From assembly GCA_027449125.1 (NCBI GenBank), contig DAIDME010000014.1:79324-143323 (forward strand): DNA of 64,000 nucleotides, given 5' to 3'. A program made the position numbers and the translations under genes. A model generated the notes under the pieces. That model saw nothing but the letters and a program-made list of their open reading frames with translations. It had not been told where the DNA came from and made no database searches. The stretch's first letter is position 1, and the number at the start of each line of letters is the position of its first letter. Positions 50,421-59,523 of this stretch are shown here, piece after piece. The DNA is from Solirubrobacterales bacterium (GTDB taxonomy: Bacteria > Actinomycetota > Thermoleophilia > Solirubrobacterales > Solirubrobacteraceae).

Positions 50421-51299
50421 CTACTTGAGGCGGAAGGCCTTGATGCGCACGTCGTACTGCTGCGCGTCGCGGCTGTAGACCCCGTAGGCGAGCGCTTGGA
50501 TGATCGACAGAAGCGCGGTGTGCGAGCGCACGAAGGCGGGCGTGTTTGACGAGTAGTACAGCCTGATCCGCGCCAGGCGCGCGACCTCCGACAGCGTCGC
50601 GTCGGTGATCGCGAGCGTCGTCGCGTGGCGGTGGCGCGCGAGCTTCATGGTGCGGGTGATCAGCGGGTGCGGCCGCCCGGCCGAGAGGCCCACCACCAGC
50701 GTCTGCTCGTCGATCCGGGAGAGGCGCCCGAGCGCCTCCTGCGACGGGCTCGCGACGATCTCCGCCCGCACGTCCAGCAGCATCAGCAGATGCCGCAGGT
50801 AGCTCGCGAAGAAGGCCATCTGGTCGGTGCCGGCGATCAGCACCTTGTCGGCGCCGACGATCGCGTCGATCGCGGCCTCGACGTCCGCGCGGGAGAGCTT
50901 GTGCGCCGTGTCCTCGACGTTGACGTGATCGGCGGCCAGCGAGGACTCGAACTCCGTGTGATCGAGCGAGAACAGCGGCCCGCCTCCGACCAGCGGCTCG
51001 GGGGCCCCGCTTGCGGGCCGGCGCCGGTACTCGTCGCGCGCGGCCTGTTGCAGCTCCGGGAAGCCCTCGAAGCCGAGCGCCTGCGAGAAGCGCACGACCG
51101 TGCTGGAGGAGGTGTTGGCGCGGCGCGCGAGCTCCTCCGCGGTCTGGAACGCGGCCTCGTCGAGGTGGTCCACGATGTACTGAGCGACGTCCTTCTGAGA
51201 CCGCGAGAACTCGTCGAAGCGAGCGGTGATGTACGCGGAGAGGGCCTGGTGGCCGTGTGGCGCCTCGGGCGCCGCGGTGATTGCGATGGCTTGCTTCAT
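50421..51299 (-). CDS. MurR/RpiR-family transcriptional regulator
   Basis: 292 residues. An N-terminal HTH_6 domain ([47 protein letters not shown]) is followed by a SIS sugar-phosphate-binding domain ([56 protein letters not shown]). Such proteins sense phosphosugars. No sugar-metabolism gene is adjacent, so its targets are unknown. Confidence 0.9.
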   Translation of the reverse strand: MKQAIAITAAPEAPHGHQALSAYITARFDEFSRSQKDVAQYIVDHLDEAAFQTAEELARRANTSSSTVVRFSQALGFEGFPELQQAARDEYRRRPASGAPEPLVGGGPLFSLDHTEFESSLAADHVNVEDTAHKLSRADVEAAIDAIVGADKVLIAGTDQMAFFASYLRHLLMLLDVRAEIVASPSQEALGRLSRIDEQTLVVGLSAGRPHPLITRTMKLARHRHATTLAITDATLSEVARLARIRLYYSSNTPAFVRSHTALLSIIQALAYGVYSRDAQQYDVRIKAFRLK

Positions 51300-51382
51300 G
51301 GGCAGCGTCTGATTCGACGCGCGACGCTGCCGTTCCTGCTCATTTCCCTTACAGGGCGTTAACAGGCGCGCCAGGCACGCAC

Positions 51383-51589
51383 TCAGGACTGATGGCGAGC
51401 ATCGTACTCTCGCATGCGCTGCTGGTTCTGACGGCGCTCCATCAGGACCTGGTTGACGATGTACCAGACCAGGAAGTTCACGAGCCCGCCGATCGCCAGG
51501 ATGAAGGTGATGATCAGCGCCAGCGACACGCCAAAGGCGCTGGGCGCAAGCCCGAGGTCGAGGAAGCCCGAACCGATCAGCAGTTGCAT
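51383..51589 (-). CDS. Small single-span membrane protein
   Basis: 68 residues from ATG 51589. A long hydrophobic helix (FGVSLALIITFILAIGGLVNFLVWYIV) is followed by a basic glutamine-rich cytoplasmic tail (LMERRQNQQRMREYDARHQS). The track's longer form reads through the tRNA antisense. Function unknown. Confidence 0.68.
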   Translation of the reverse strand: MQLLIGSGFLDLGLAPSAFGVSLALIITFILAIGGLVNFLVWYIVNQVLMERRQNQQRMREYDARHQS

Positions 51590-51648
51590 GGTCCTGATCA
51601 TACGGCCAGAGGCTGACGTGTGCGCCGCTGCGGTACCTTGCAGGCGGC

Positions 51649-51721
51649 GGCCCTGTAGCTCAGCGGTCAGAGCACCCGGCTCATAACCGGCGAGACGCAA
51701 GTTCGAATCTTGCCAGGGCTA
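51649..51721 (+). tRNA. tRNA-Met (anticodon CAT, elongator type)
   Basis: 73 nt cloverleaf: acceptor GGCCCTG/CAGGGCT (first pair G-U), D arm GCTC...GAGC, anticodon loop CTCATAA (CAT), T arm GCAAG-TTCGAAT-CTTGC; no encoded CCA. The anticodon stem lacks the three G-C pairs of initiator tRNA. An isoleucine tRNA with lysidine-modified CAT cannot be excluded. Confidence 0.93.
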
Positions 51722-51770
51722 TCTGGCGGCCCCTGGCCGCAGATGGCAGCCACGTCATCCGCGAGCGCAC

Positions 51771-52442
51771 CTACTCACTCTCTAAGAATCCTAGATTCCC
51801 GCGGTCCCGCCTGCCTCTGTGCACCTCACCGGCACAGCGCACGGCGTCCGCCAGCGCATGTGCCCCGGTGCTTGCCAGGCCGGCGACGATCGCGTCCCGA
51901 TCGGCGGCGGGCTCGCCCTGCTCGAGCTTGGCCTTGGCCTCGATGCGGCCGATCACGAGCTCAACCCCGACGATCGCGCGCAGCTGGCCGTCGATGTAGT
52001 CAGCGGGGGCGTCGTCCACGGACCATGGTTGCGGCCCACCAGCCTCGTACTTGTCGGTCAGCAGCCGCACCACGCGCCCGAGCCAGACCGGATCGTCGTG
52101 GATCACGAGCTCCCCGTAGACGTGGGCTGCGATGTAGGCCCAGGTGGGCACGACACGACCGTGCTCGAGCTTGGACGCATACCAGTTCGGTGTCAGGTAG
52201 CCATCCGGCCCCTGGAGGATCGCAAGCGACTCGCCGATCGGCTCGAGCCGCCAGTGGCTGTTTCTGCGTGCCACGTGGCCGAGCAGGCTGCCGTGGCCCG
52301 TTTCGGAGGCCATGTAGACGAGCGGCATGAACGTCGCCCAGGGACCCTCGGCGGTGGCGGTGACGAGGTGCGCGGCCCGCACGGATTCGAGCAGGGCCCG
52401 TGTCTGCGCGTCCTCGGCCCGCATGTGCCTGGGCACGTACAT
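51771..52442 (-). CDS. PaiB-like FMN-binding protein
   Basis: 223 residues from ATG 52442. The PaiB/FMN-binding negative regulator pattern is clear: MYVPRHMRAEDAQTRALLESVRAAHLVT, HVARRNSHWR, GPDGYLTPNWYASKLEHGRVVPTWAYIAAHVYGEL, and the helical C-terminus EAKAKLEQGEP. Flavin-binding split-barrel; in Bacillus a homolog represses sporulation and protease genes, but the biochemical role here is unknown. Confidence 0.88.
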   Translation of the reverse strand: MYVPRHMRAEDAQTRALLESVRAAHLVTATAEGPWATFMPLVYMASETGHGSLLGHVARRNSHWRLEPIGESLAILQGPDGYLTPNWYASKLEHGRVVPTWAYIAAHVYGELVIHDDPVWLGRVVRLLTDKYEAGGPQPWSVDDAPADYIDGQLRAIVGVELVIGRIEAKAKLEQGEPAADRDAIVAGLASTGAHALADAVRCAGEVHRGRRDRGNLGFLESE

Positions 52443-52558
52443 GCGCAAACGGTAACCCGAGCGCGCGACTGCCCGCGCGGTGGGCTGCTACCGTCGAGGC
52501 CACGACCGGCACCCTGCCGGCCGTGAGGCAGTTGCTTTCAGTGGACGCGCTCCAGCGC

Positions 52559-52612
52559 GATTCGGGTCAGCGAGTCAGCCTCCCGAATCGTCAGCGGCCC
52601 CGGATACGGGCC
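52559..52612 (+). promoter_or_regulatory. Two hairpins in the DEAD-box helicase leader
   Basis: GATTCGGG-N15-CCCGAATC (52559-52589) and GGCCC-N7-GGGCC (52596-52612) lie 15-70 nt upstream of the helicase ATG. The Shine-Dalgarno AAGGAG follows immediately. The arrangement resembles structured leaders through which RNA helicase genes are autoregulated or cold-induced. Confidence 0.5.
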
Positions 52613-52626
52613 GTCAAGGAGAACAC

Positions 52627-54000
52627 ATGTCCCAGCAGTCCTTCGCCGCTCTAGGCGTGTCCAAGGCCGTCGTCGATGCGCTCGCGGCGCGCCGCATAAC
52701 GGAGCCGTTCGCGATCCAGCGTGAGGTGATCGGCGACGTGCTCGCCGGCCGTGACGTGCTCGCCCGGTCCCCCACGGGCTCGGGCAAGACGCTCGCGTTC
52801 GGCGTGCCGATGATCGACCGCACAGCCGCGGAGTCCCGGCGCCCCGCGGCCCTGGTGCTCGCCCCCACGCGCGAGCTCGCGACCCAGATAGTCGAAGAGC
52901 TGCGTTCGACGGCGCAGGCGCGCGCGCTGCGCATCACGGCGGTCTACGGCGGCGTCGGCCTGCTCAAGCAGGCCCAGGCGGCCGCACGGGCGCACATCGT
53001 CGTGGCCACCCCCGGACGGCTCGAGGACCAGCTCGCCCGCGGCGCCTTCACGCTCGACCACGTGCGCACCCTCGTGATCGACGAGGCCGACCGGATGCTC
53101 GACATGGGCTTCCGTCCGGCGCTTGATCGCATCGTCGCGCTGTGCCCGGCCGACCGGCAGACGCTGTTCTTCTCCGCCACGCTCGACGGCGAGGCCGGCC
53201 GTGCCGCACGCCGGTACACGCGCGACGCCGCCTTCCACGAGCACGGCCCGTCCGAGCGGCGCGCCTCGGACGCGGTCGAGCACCACTTCGTCTCGGTCAC
53301 GCACGATTCGCGCCTGGATGCCCTGCTCGAGCAGCTCGGCTCCGAGCGCGAGCTGACGCTCGTGTTCGTGCGCACCAAGCACGGGGCCGACAAGCTCGTC
53401 AAGAAGCTCGCCTCGAGCGGCATCGACGCCGTGGCCATGCACGGCAACAAGACCCAGGCGCAGCGCGAGCGCGCGCTAGCCCGCTTTGAGTCCTTTGACG
53501 TGGACACGCTGGTCGCGACCGATGTCGCCGCCCGCGGGATCGATGTCGGCGGGATCTCCCACGTGGTCAACTTCGACCCCCCACACGACTCCGAAACCTA
53601 TGTGCACCGGATCGGTCGCACCGGCCGTGCCGGCGCGACCGGGGTCGGGATCACGCTGGTGGCACCCGACCAGAATCGCGAGGTGGCGCGGATCGCCGAC
53701 GAGCTGGGCATCGCTCACGGGCTGCCGGGCTCGCGCCCGAGCGTCGGCGCCGGCGGCTTCAAGCGCGGCGCCAGGCCCGCCCCGGCCCAGGCGAAGCGGC
53801 ACGGCCCAGCCGGCGGCGCCGCCCAGAGCTCGCGCCCCGGTGCCGCCCAGGGCTCGCGTCACGGCGCCCCCCAACCGCGCCACGGCGCCCCCCAACGTGA
53901 CCAGCAGCCGAAGCATGGAGGCCCGCAGCGCGACCGGCACTCAAGCGGTGAGGGCCAGCGCCGCGGCCGCCCGGCTCGCTCACACCGAAAGCAGGGCTGA
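52627..54000 (+). CDS. DEAD-box RNA helicase
   Basis: 457 residues. Q motif (FAALGVSKAVVDALAARRITEPFAIQREVI), SPTGSGKT, PTRELA, VIDEADRMLDMGF, SAT, and HRIGRTGRAG are all present, so it is an active-type ATPase. A ~90-residue basic tail rich in Gly, Pro, Gln, Arg and His (RHGAPQRDQQPKHGGPQRDR) probably binds RNA. Likely involved in ribosome assembly or RNA decay (RhlE/DeaD-like). ATG 52627 has AAGGAG at optimal spacing. Confidence 0.95.
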   Translation: MSQQSFAALGVSKAVVDALAARRITEPFAIQREVIGDVLAGRDVLARSPTGSGKTLAFGVPMIDRTAAESRRPAALVLAPTRELATQIVEELRSTAQARALRITAVYGGVGLLKQAQAAARAHIVVATPGRLEDQLARGAFTLDHVRTLVIDEADRMLDMGFRPALDRIVALCPADRQTLFFSATLDGEAGRAARRYTRDAAFHEHGPSERRASDAVEHHFVSVTHDSRLDALLEQLGSERELTLVFVRTKHGADKLVKKLASSGIDAVAMHGNKTQAQRERALARFESFDVDTLVATDVAARGIDVGGISHVVNFDPPHDSETYVHRIGRTGRAGATGVGITLVAPDQNREVARIADELGIAHGLPGSRPSVGAGGFKRGARPAPAQAKRHGPAGGAAQSSRPGAAQGSRHGAPQPRHGAPQRDQQPKHGGPQRDRHSSGEGQRRGRPARSHRKQG

Positions 54001-54043
54001 GCCGCGACGCCAGGGCGGCTCGAGGCCGTAACCTGCCCGGGTG

Positions 54044-54649
54044 ATGGCGGCCACCGGCGAAGCGAACGCTGACCGCGGGCAGCTCGGTGACGGCGGGCAG
54101 CTCGGCACGACGCTGCGCCCCGAGCGCTTCGCCCTGCGGGAGGCCTACCGCCGCCACTTCCAGGACCACCGCCGTGAGCGCGCCTTCCTGCACGCGGTCG
54201 GCTTCACCGCCGGCTTCGCGGGCTGCCGCGTCGTGACCCATGCGATCAGGGCGGGCCGTGGGCCGTTTCGCAACCTCAGCGCCGGCGGCCGGCATCTGCA
54301 CCACTCCACCCCGGGGATCATCGGCCAGATCGCGCTCGGCTACCTCTGGACCTGGCAGGTGGCGATCGGCACCGACCCGCGCCGCCGCGCGGGCTCGCGG
54401 GCGGCGGCGCTCGGCGCCGGGCTCGCAACCGCGCTGACGCTCGACGAGTTCGCGCTGTGGTTCGACCTCGCCGACGACTATTGGGACAGCGCCGGCCGCA
54501 AGAGCGTGGATGCCGTGGTGCTGTTCTGGGGCGCCTCAGCGATCCTGCTCACGGGCCGCGGGCTCGTCTCCGAGGCGGGACGCGCGCTGCGCGACGTGGA
54601 GCGCCGCCGGGGCGGCGCCGCGGGCACCGGCCGGCAGCTGCGGCAGTAG
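54044..54649 (+). CDS. Integral membrane protein of unknown function
   Basis: 201 residues. Hydrophobic segments include FLHAVGFTAGFAGCRVVTHAI, HHSTPGIIGQIALGYLWTW, AAALGAGLATALTLDEFALWF and VDAVVLFWGASAILL. HLHHSTPG and the acidic DEFALWFDLADDYW fit a small actinobacterial membrane family of unknown role. The last 106 bp overlap the convergent LysR gene. A GTG 3 nt upstream is an alternative start. Confidence 0.75.
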   Translation: MAATGEANADRGQLGDGGQLGTTLRPERFALREAYRRHFQDHRRERAFLHAVGFTAGFAGCRVVTHAIRAGRGPFRNLSAGGRHLHHSTPGIIGQIALGYLWTWQVAIGTDPRRRAGSRAAALGAGLATALTLDEFALWFDLADDYWDSAGRKSVDAVVLFWGASAILLTGRGLVSEAGRALRDVERRRGGAAGTGRQLRQ

Positions 54650-55528
54650 CTCCCGGCAGTGCGCCGCAAAGGCCTCGGCGCGCAGCGTCGGGCGCACCCC
54701 CGGCGCGCTCGCGAGGATCACGTTCACCGGCTTGATCGCACCCGCCAGCGGCACCACCACCAGCGGGCGGCCCTCGTAGCTGACGTCCCCGTAGGGCCGG
54801 CTGATCAACAGCGTGAAGCCCAGGTTGCGCGCGACCAGCGAGCGCACCAGCTCGTAGCTCGAGGTCTGATAACGGATCGACGGAACCACACCGGCATGGG
54901 CAAAGAGCCCGAGCTGGTGCTCGTGCACCGGGGCCACGTCGAGCGCCACGAAGTCGTGCCCTGCGAGCTCCGCGAGCGTCACCGACGAGCGCCCCGCCAG
55001 CGGGTGCTCGGGCGCGAACAGCGCGTAGGGGATCGCGCTGTGCAGCCGCTCCCTGCGCAGCGTCACGTGCAGGCCGATGTCATACATCAGCGCGACCTCG
55101 CAGCGACCCGCGAGCAGCGCCTGCTCGAGCGCCTCCGTCGAACCCTCGACAAACGCGAGCGTCACGCCGGGGTGGCGGCGCTCGAAGGTCTCCATCAGCG
55201 CCGGCAGCACGAGCGGCGCCCCGGTGCCGAAGCAGCCGACCGTGAGCCGGCCCTGCAGCCCGCGCCCGAGCGCATCGGCCGCGGCGCGCAGCGCCTCGGC
55301 GTCGGCGAGCAGGTTGCGAGCCGCTAGCAGCAGCTCGCGGCCCGCCGCCGTGAGCTCCAGGCCGCGGCCGCGGTGCCGGATGAACAGGCTGGTGCCGAGC
55401 GCCGCCTCGAGCCCCCCGACGGCCAGCGACACAGCCGACTGGGACACTCGCAGCCGCTCCGCGGCGGCCGTCATCGACCCGCCCTCCGCGGCGGTGACGA
55501 AGGCCTCCACCTGGCGCAGATTCAGCAT
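54536..55528 (-). CDS. LysR-family transcriptional regulator
   Basis: 330 residues. The start at 55528 gives the standard MLNLRQVEAFVTAAEGGSMTAAAERLRVSQSAVSLAVGGLEAALGTSLF HTH; the substrate-binding domain follows. An upstream ATG at 55546 would place a LysR box inside the coding sequence, so the shorter form was preferred. It is divergent from a LigM-like demethylase gene, the usual arrangement for control by an aromatic inducer. The 3' end overlaps a convergent membrane-protein gene by 114 nt. Confidence 0.88.
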   Translation of the reverse strand: MLNLRQVEAFVTAAEGGSMTAAAERLRVSQSAVSLAVGGLEAALGTSLFIRHRGRGLELTAAGRELLLAARNLLADAEALRAAADALGRGLQGRLTVGCFGTGAPLVLPALMETFERRHPGVTLAFVEGSTEALEQALLAGRCEVALMYDIGLHVTLRRERLHSAIPYALFAPEHPLAGRSSVTLAELAGHDFVALDVAPVHEHQLGLFAHAGVVPSIRYQTSSYELVRSLVARNLGFTLLISRPYGDVSYEGRPLVVVPLAGAIKPVNVILASAPGVRPTLRAEAFAAHCRELLPQLPAGARGAAPAALHVAQRASRLGDEPAAREQDR

Positions 55529-55531
55529 TTC

Positions 55532-55546
55532 ATGAGTATTGCTCAT
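55532..55546. promoter_or_regulatory. LysR-type binding box (T-N11-A palindrome)
   Basis: ATGAGTATTGCTCAT is a palindrome with 5-bp arms and contains TGAG-N5-CTCA, the T-N11-A pattern of LysR boxes. It lies just upstream of the LysR start and about 80 bp from the divergent demethylase start, suited to controlling both. Confidence 0.65.
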
Positions 55547-55626
55547 ATGCCTCACAACCAACTGGTACTTTTCTTCTGCGCGGCCCGGGGCGACCATGTC
55601 GGCAACCCGCAAGCAGAAGGAGAGAG

Positions 55627-56985
55627 ATGCCCGCACTCAGCCTCGAGGACGCCATCCAGCAGGCCGGTGGCACCGTCCCGTTTTTGCGCAACCACCCGGC
55701 CCTGCCCCACACCTTCCCCGTCAAGCCAGAGTTCAGCAACTGGCGCTCCGAGCAGCGCGCCTGGCGCGAGACAGCGGCGCTGCTCGATCAGTCGCACCAC
55801 ATGGCCGACCTGTTCGTGAGCGGCCCGGACGCGCTCCGCCTGTTCGAGGACATCGGCGTCAACAACTTCTCGCGCTTCGCGCCCAACGTCGCCAAGCAGC
55901 TCGTCTGCACCAATCCGGACGGCTACCTGATCGGTGACGGCATCCTCTTCTATCTGGCCGAGAACGAACTCGATTTCGTCGGGGCCCACCCGACGATCGT
56001 CGACTGGGTGCACTACAACGCGCTCACCGGCGGCTACGACGTCGAGATCGAGCGCGACGAGAACTCCTTCGACCGAGAGGGCCCGCCGAAGCTCTACCGC
56101 TACGAGGTCCAGGGGCCCGCCGCGCTCGCGATCATCGAGCGTGCGAGCGGCGCCCCGGTGCCCGAAGTGAGGTTCTTCCACCTGACCGAGTTTCAGATCG
56201 CGGGCCGCCCAGTGCGCGCCCTGCGCCACGGCATGGCCGGCCAGCCCGGCTTTGAGCTGTTCGGCCCCTGGCAGGACGGCGAGCTGGTCCGCGCCGCCCT
56301 GCTACAGGCCGGCGCCGAGCACGGCCTGCTGCCCGCCGGCTCACGCGCCTACTCGACCGCGAACCTGGAGTCGGCCTGGGTGCCCTCGCCGCCGCCGGCG
56401 ATCTTCACCGGCGCCGGCATGGAGGAGTTCAGGCGCTGGCGCAGCGCGGAACGGGCCGGCTCGCTGGGCGGCTCCTTCTACTCCGAGCAGATCGGCGACT
56501 ACTACACGACGCCCTACGACCTTGGCTATGGAGCGATCGTCGCCTTCGACCACGACTTCCCCGGCCGTGCGGCGCTGGAGCGGATCGCCGCAGACCCGCC
56601 GCGCCAGAAGGTGACGCTGATCTGGAACGAGGACGACGTCGCCGGCGTCTTCAGAGCGCAGCTGCAATCCGCGCAGCCCGCCAAGTACATGGAGTGGCCG
56701 AAGGCCCGCTACGCGCTGTTTCAGACCGACGCGGTCCGCGCGCAGGGCGAGCTGGTCGGTCTCTCGTTCGACTGCGGCTACATCTACAACGAGCGCGCCT
56801 TCGTCTCGCTGGCGACGGTCGCAAACGCCCACGCGCAGCCCGGCACGGAGCTCACGGTGCTGTGGGGCGAGGCCCCGAACTCGCGCAAGCCGACGGTCGA
56901 GCCCCACGCCCAGGTGGAGATCCGCGCCACGGTCGCCCCCGCCCCCCTCGGGTCGTTCGCCCGCAGCGGCTACCGCTCCGCCTGA
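55627..56985 (+). CDS. LigM-like tetrahydrofolate-dependent aromatic O-demethylase
   Basis: 452 residues of the GcvT/aminomethyltransferase fold. Segments such as PEFSNWRSEQRAWRETAALLDQSHHMADL, NPDGYLIGDGILFYLAE, RALRHGMAGQPGFELFGPW, GSRAYSTANLESAWVPSP, YGAIVAFDHDFPGRAAL and TVLWGEAPNSRKPTVEPH follow the order of LigM, the vanillate/3-O-methylgallate demethylase. It would move the methyl of methoxy-aromatics to tetrahydrofolate. A related dimethylsulfoniopropionate-type demethylase is the main alternative. A LysR regulator lies opposite. Confidence 0.8.
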   Translation: MPALSLEDAIQQAGGTVPFLRNHPALPHTFPVKPEFSNWRSEQRAWRETAALLDQSHHMADLFVSGPDALRLFEDIGVNNFSRFAPNVAKQLVCTNPDGYLIGDGILFYLAENELDFVGAHPTIVDWVHYNALTGGYDVEIERDENSFDREGPPKLYRYEVQGPAALAIIERASGAPVPEVRFFHLTEFQIAGRPVRALRHGMAGQPGFELFGPWQDGELVRAALLQAGAEHGLLPAGSRAYSTANLESAWVPSPPPAIFTGAGMEEFRRWRSAERAGSLGGSFYSEQIGDYYTTPYDLGYGAIVAFDHDFPGRAALERIAADPPRQKVTLIWNEDDVAGVFRAQLQSAQPAKYMEWPKARYALFQTDAVRAQGELVGLSFDCGYIYNERAFVSLATVANAHAQPGTELTVLWGEAPNSRKPTVEPHAQVEIRATVAPAPLGSFARSGYRSA

Positions 56986-56998
56986 CAGCGTCTGTACT

Positions 56999-57028
56999 GG
57001 TGCACCTGGCCCGCTGGCCAGGTGCACC
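56999..57028. terminator. 13-bp hairpin with CGCT loop between convergent genes
   Basis: GGTGCACCTGGCC (56999-57011) and its exact complement (57016-57028) flank CGCT. It lies between the stops of the demethylase and amidase genes and probably terminates both. It belongs to the GGCC-CGCT-GGCC hairpin family seen elsewhere in the window. Confidence 0.75.
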
Positions 57029-57040
57029 GCCGCGGCGCGC

Positions 57041-58468
57041 TCAGATGACGGCAAGCGGCGGACGGTCGGCCGCCCAAGGCCTGGCGGCCTCGATCTGGCC
57101 GGCCAGCGAGTAGAGCGTACGCTCGTCGCCGTGACGGCCGACCAGCTGCACGCTCAGCGGCAGCCCGTCTGAACCGAAGCCGGCGGGCAGGGAGACGGCG
57201 GGCTGACCGGTCAGGTTGAAGGCCGGAAACCAGGGCATGAAGCGCCCGGCGGTGAGCAGCGCCGCGACCCCGCTCTTGCCGTAGGCGCCGGCAGCATCAA
57301 TCGCGGTGCTCGCGAGCCCCGGCGTCAGCAGCACGTCGTAGCGCTCCCACAGCCGCGCTATCCGCACAGTCACGCGCGGCCGCAACTCGAGCAGCCGCTC
57401 GCGCCGGCGCTCGGGCACGAGCCGTCTTCCGAGCACCGCCAGCTGCCTGGTCGAGCGCTCCGCCAGCTCGGGCTGCGACAGCGTGGCGAACTCGTCGGCG
57501 GCGCCGCGCAGGTAGGTCTGCATGAACTGCAGCGAGACCGACCCGTAATGCGGATCGGCCTCCCCCACGTGGTGGCCGAGCTCCTCGAGCAGGCGGGCGG
57601 TCTGGTCGAAGGCGCGGTGCTGGTCGGCTGAGAGCCGCGCGAACGCCCCGGGCGGAAGCGCCGTTGAGACCGCGATCCGCAGCGGCTGCTCGGGCGGTGC
57701 CTGGGCCGCGTCGAGGAAGGTGCCCGCGGGCGGCGCGAGCGTGTAGCGGTCGCCGGCCGCGGCGCCCTGCATGACGTCCAAGAGCAGCGCGCTGTCGGCC
57801 ACCGTGCGGGCCAGCGCCCCGTAGGTTGAGAGCCCCAGCCAGCCGTCGCCGAGCGGCTGAGCGGATACGCGGCCGCGGGTCGGCTTCATGCCGACCAGGC
57901 CGCAACACGCGGCCGGAATCCGGATCGAGCCGCCCCCGTCCGAGCCACCGGCGGCCGGCACCAGGGCGGCCGCCACGGCGGCCCCGGAGCCACCGGACGA
58001 ACCCCCTGGCGTGCGCTCGAGGTCCCACGGGTTGCGGGTCACGCCGCCGGCGGCGCTCGCCGTCCACGGCGTCAGCATCAGCTCCGGCACCCGCGTGACC
58101 CCGAGCGGGATCGCGCCGGCCCGGCGCAGTCGCCGCAGGGCCTCGGCGTCGGCGGGCTGCGGCGCGCTGGCCGAGCGCGAGCCGCGCGTCATCGTGCGGC
58201 CGGAGATCGGCATGTCGTCCTTGATCGCGAGCGGCACCCCGGCCAGCGCGCCACCGGCTTCCAGAGCGCCCGCGTCGATCTGGGCGGCGGTGGTCAGCGC
58301 GAGGTCGTGCAGCACCTCGCGGAAGGCGTTGACGCGTGGGTTCAGGCGGTCTATTCGCGCGAGGAAGAGCTCGACCAGCTCGCGGGCGCTGAGCTCGCGC
58401 TCGCGCACGAGCCGCGCCAGCTGTAGCGGCCCGGCGAAGGCGAGCTCGTTCTGCTCGGCCCGGCTCAC
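57041..58468 (-). CDS. Amidase (amidase-signature family)
   Basis: 475 residues from GTG 58468. The Ser-cisSer-Lys triad is visible: GVPLAIKDDMPISG (Lys), GGSSGGSGAAVAA (cis-Ser) and GGSDGGGSIRIPAACCGLVGMKPTRGRVS (nucleophile Ser region). It hydrolyses an unidentified amide; the C-terminal GQPAVSLPAGFGSDGLPLSVQLVG is family-typical. It overlaps the esterase gene (GTGA), so the two are probably co-expressed. Confidence 0.92.
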   Translation of the reverse strand: MSRAEQNELAFAGPLQLARLVRERELSARELVELFLARIDRLNPRVNAFREVLHDLALTTAAQIDAGALEAGGALAGVPLAIKDDMPISGRTMTRGSRSASAPQPADAEALRRLRRAGAIPLGVTRVPELMLTPWTASAAGGVTRNPWDLERTPGGSSGGSGAAVAAALVPAAGGSDGGGSIRIPAACCGLVGMKPTRGRVSAQPLGDGWLGLSTYGALARTVADSALLLDVMQGAAAGDRYTLAPPAGTFLDAAQAPPEQPLRIAVSTALPPGAFARLSADQHRAFDQTARLLEELGHHVGEADPHYGSVSLQFMQTYLRGAADEFATLSQPELAERSTRQLAVLGRRLVPERRRERLLELRPRVTVRIARLWERYDVLLTPGLASTAIDAAGAYGKSGVAALLTAGRFMPWFPAFNLTGQPAVSLPAGFGSDGLPLSVQLVGRHGDERTLYSLAGQIEAARPWAADRPPLAVI

Positions 58469-59523
58469 AGCGCCGCCAGCAGGTCGCGGATCGCCGGCGC
58501 GTAGCGGTGGCTCAGACCGCCGTGGGTGCCGTCGAAGAGCTCGAGCCTGTGCTGCACGCCCGCCCGCTCGAGCTCCGCGGACAGCGCCTGGGCGCCCAGG
58601 TCCAGATACCACTCATCGCCACGGCCGGCCTCGATGTGGATGTGCGCCAGGCCGCGCAGCGCCTGCGCTTGCGCGGCGACCATGCGTACCGGGTCGTGCT
58701 CGAGCCAGCGCCCCCAGACCTCCGGGATCAGCCTGCCCGTGCGCGCTTCGAAAGGCAGCAGCGGGCGCGTCGGGCGCTCGGGGTCGGGGGAGTAGGCGCA
58801 GGCCATCGCGTAGGCGTTGAGCACCAGGCCGTGGCGGGCGAAGTCGAAGCGCTCGCGCTGCTGAAACCGTCGCCAGAAGGCGTCGAGCGAGCCGTCGAAG
58901 TGATCGCGCAGCGTCCGCGCGACCTTCGGGAACTCAGGCAGGTAGCAGGCCTCGAAGAGCGCGTCGCCGGCGTGCGAGACCAGCGCACCGAACACGTCTG
59001 GGCGGCGCATCGCCAGCACCAGCGCCCCGTAGCCGCCGGAGGACTTTCCGGTGACGGCCCGCTGCCGCGGCGTGGGCGAGGCGGGGTAGTTGGCGTCGAT
59101 GAACGGGACGATCTCGTCGCAGACGTAATCGGCGTAGTCGCCGATCGCGCTCGAGTTGACGAACTGGGAGCCGCCGACGGAGGTCCAGGCGTCCACGAAC
59201 ACGACCACCGCGTCACGCACCGGCGGCGACTCGCGCGCGAACATCGCGTCGAGGCGCTCGATGAAGTTCGGGTCGAACGCTTCCCGTGCGAGCCACATGT
59301 CGAGCTGGCCGATGAACCCCTGCAGCACGTAGACCGCCGGTACGCCGCCGGCGGTCCCGTCCGCGACGCCGGGCGAGCTGTACACGTACAGCGGGCGGCG
59401 CGCGGGGTCGCCGAGCGGGTTTGAGGCGAGGATCTCGGAGTGGACGGTCAGGCGGTCGAGGCGGCCGCGGAGCGGCCGCTGCCAGGGAGCTCCGAGCTCT
59501 TCGTCGCCGCGCGCGAGCGTCAT
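58465..59523 (-). CDS. Esterase of the enterochelin-esterase/esterase D type
   Basis: 352 residues from ATG 59523. The alpha/beta-hydrolase core has VYVLQGFIGQ, VVVFVDAWTSVGGSQFVNS, the nucleophile elbow GKSSGGYGALVLAM, and the late His in FDGTHGGLSHRY. The N-terminal RLDRLTVHSEILASNPLGDPARRPLYVY is typical of PF00756 esterases. Substrate unknown. Coupled to the amidase. Confidence 0.9.
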   Translation of the reverse strand: MTLARGDEELGAPWQRPLRGRLDRLTVHSEILASNPLGDPARRPLYVYSSPGVADGTAGGVPAVYVLQGFIGQLDMWLAREAFDPNFIERLDAMFARESPPVRDAVVVFVDAWTSVGGSQFVNSSAIGDYADYVCDEIVPFIDANYPASPTPRQRAVTGKSSGGYGALVLAMRRPDVFGALVSHAGDALFEACYLPEFPKVARTLRDHFDGSLDAFWRRFQQRERFDFARHGLVLNAYAMACAYSPDPERPTRPLLPFEARTGRLIPEVWGRWLEHDPVRMVAAQAQALRGLAHIHIEAGRGDEWYLDLGAQALSAELERAGVQHRLELFDGTHGGLSHRYAPAIRDLLAAL

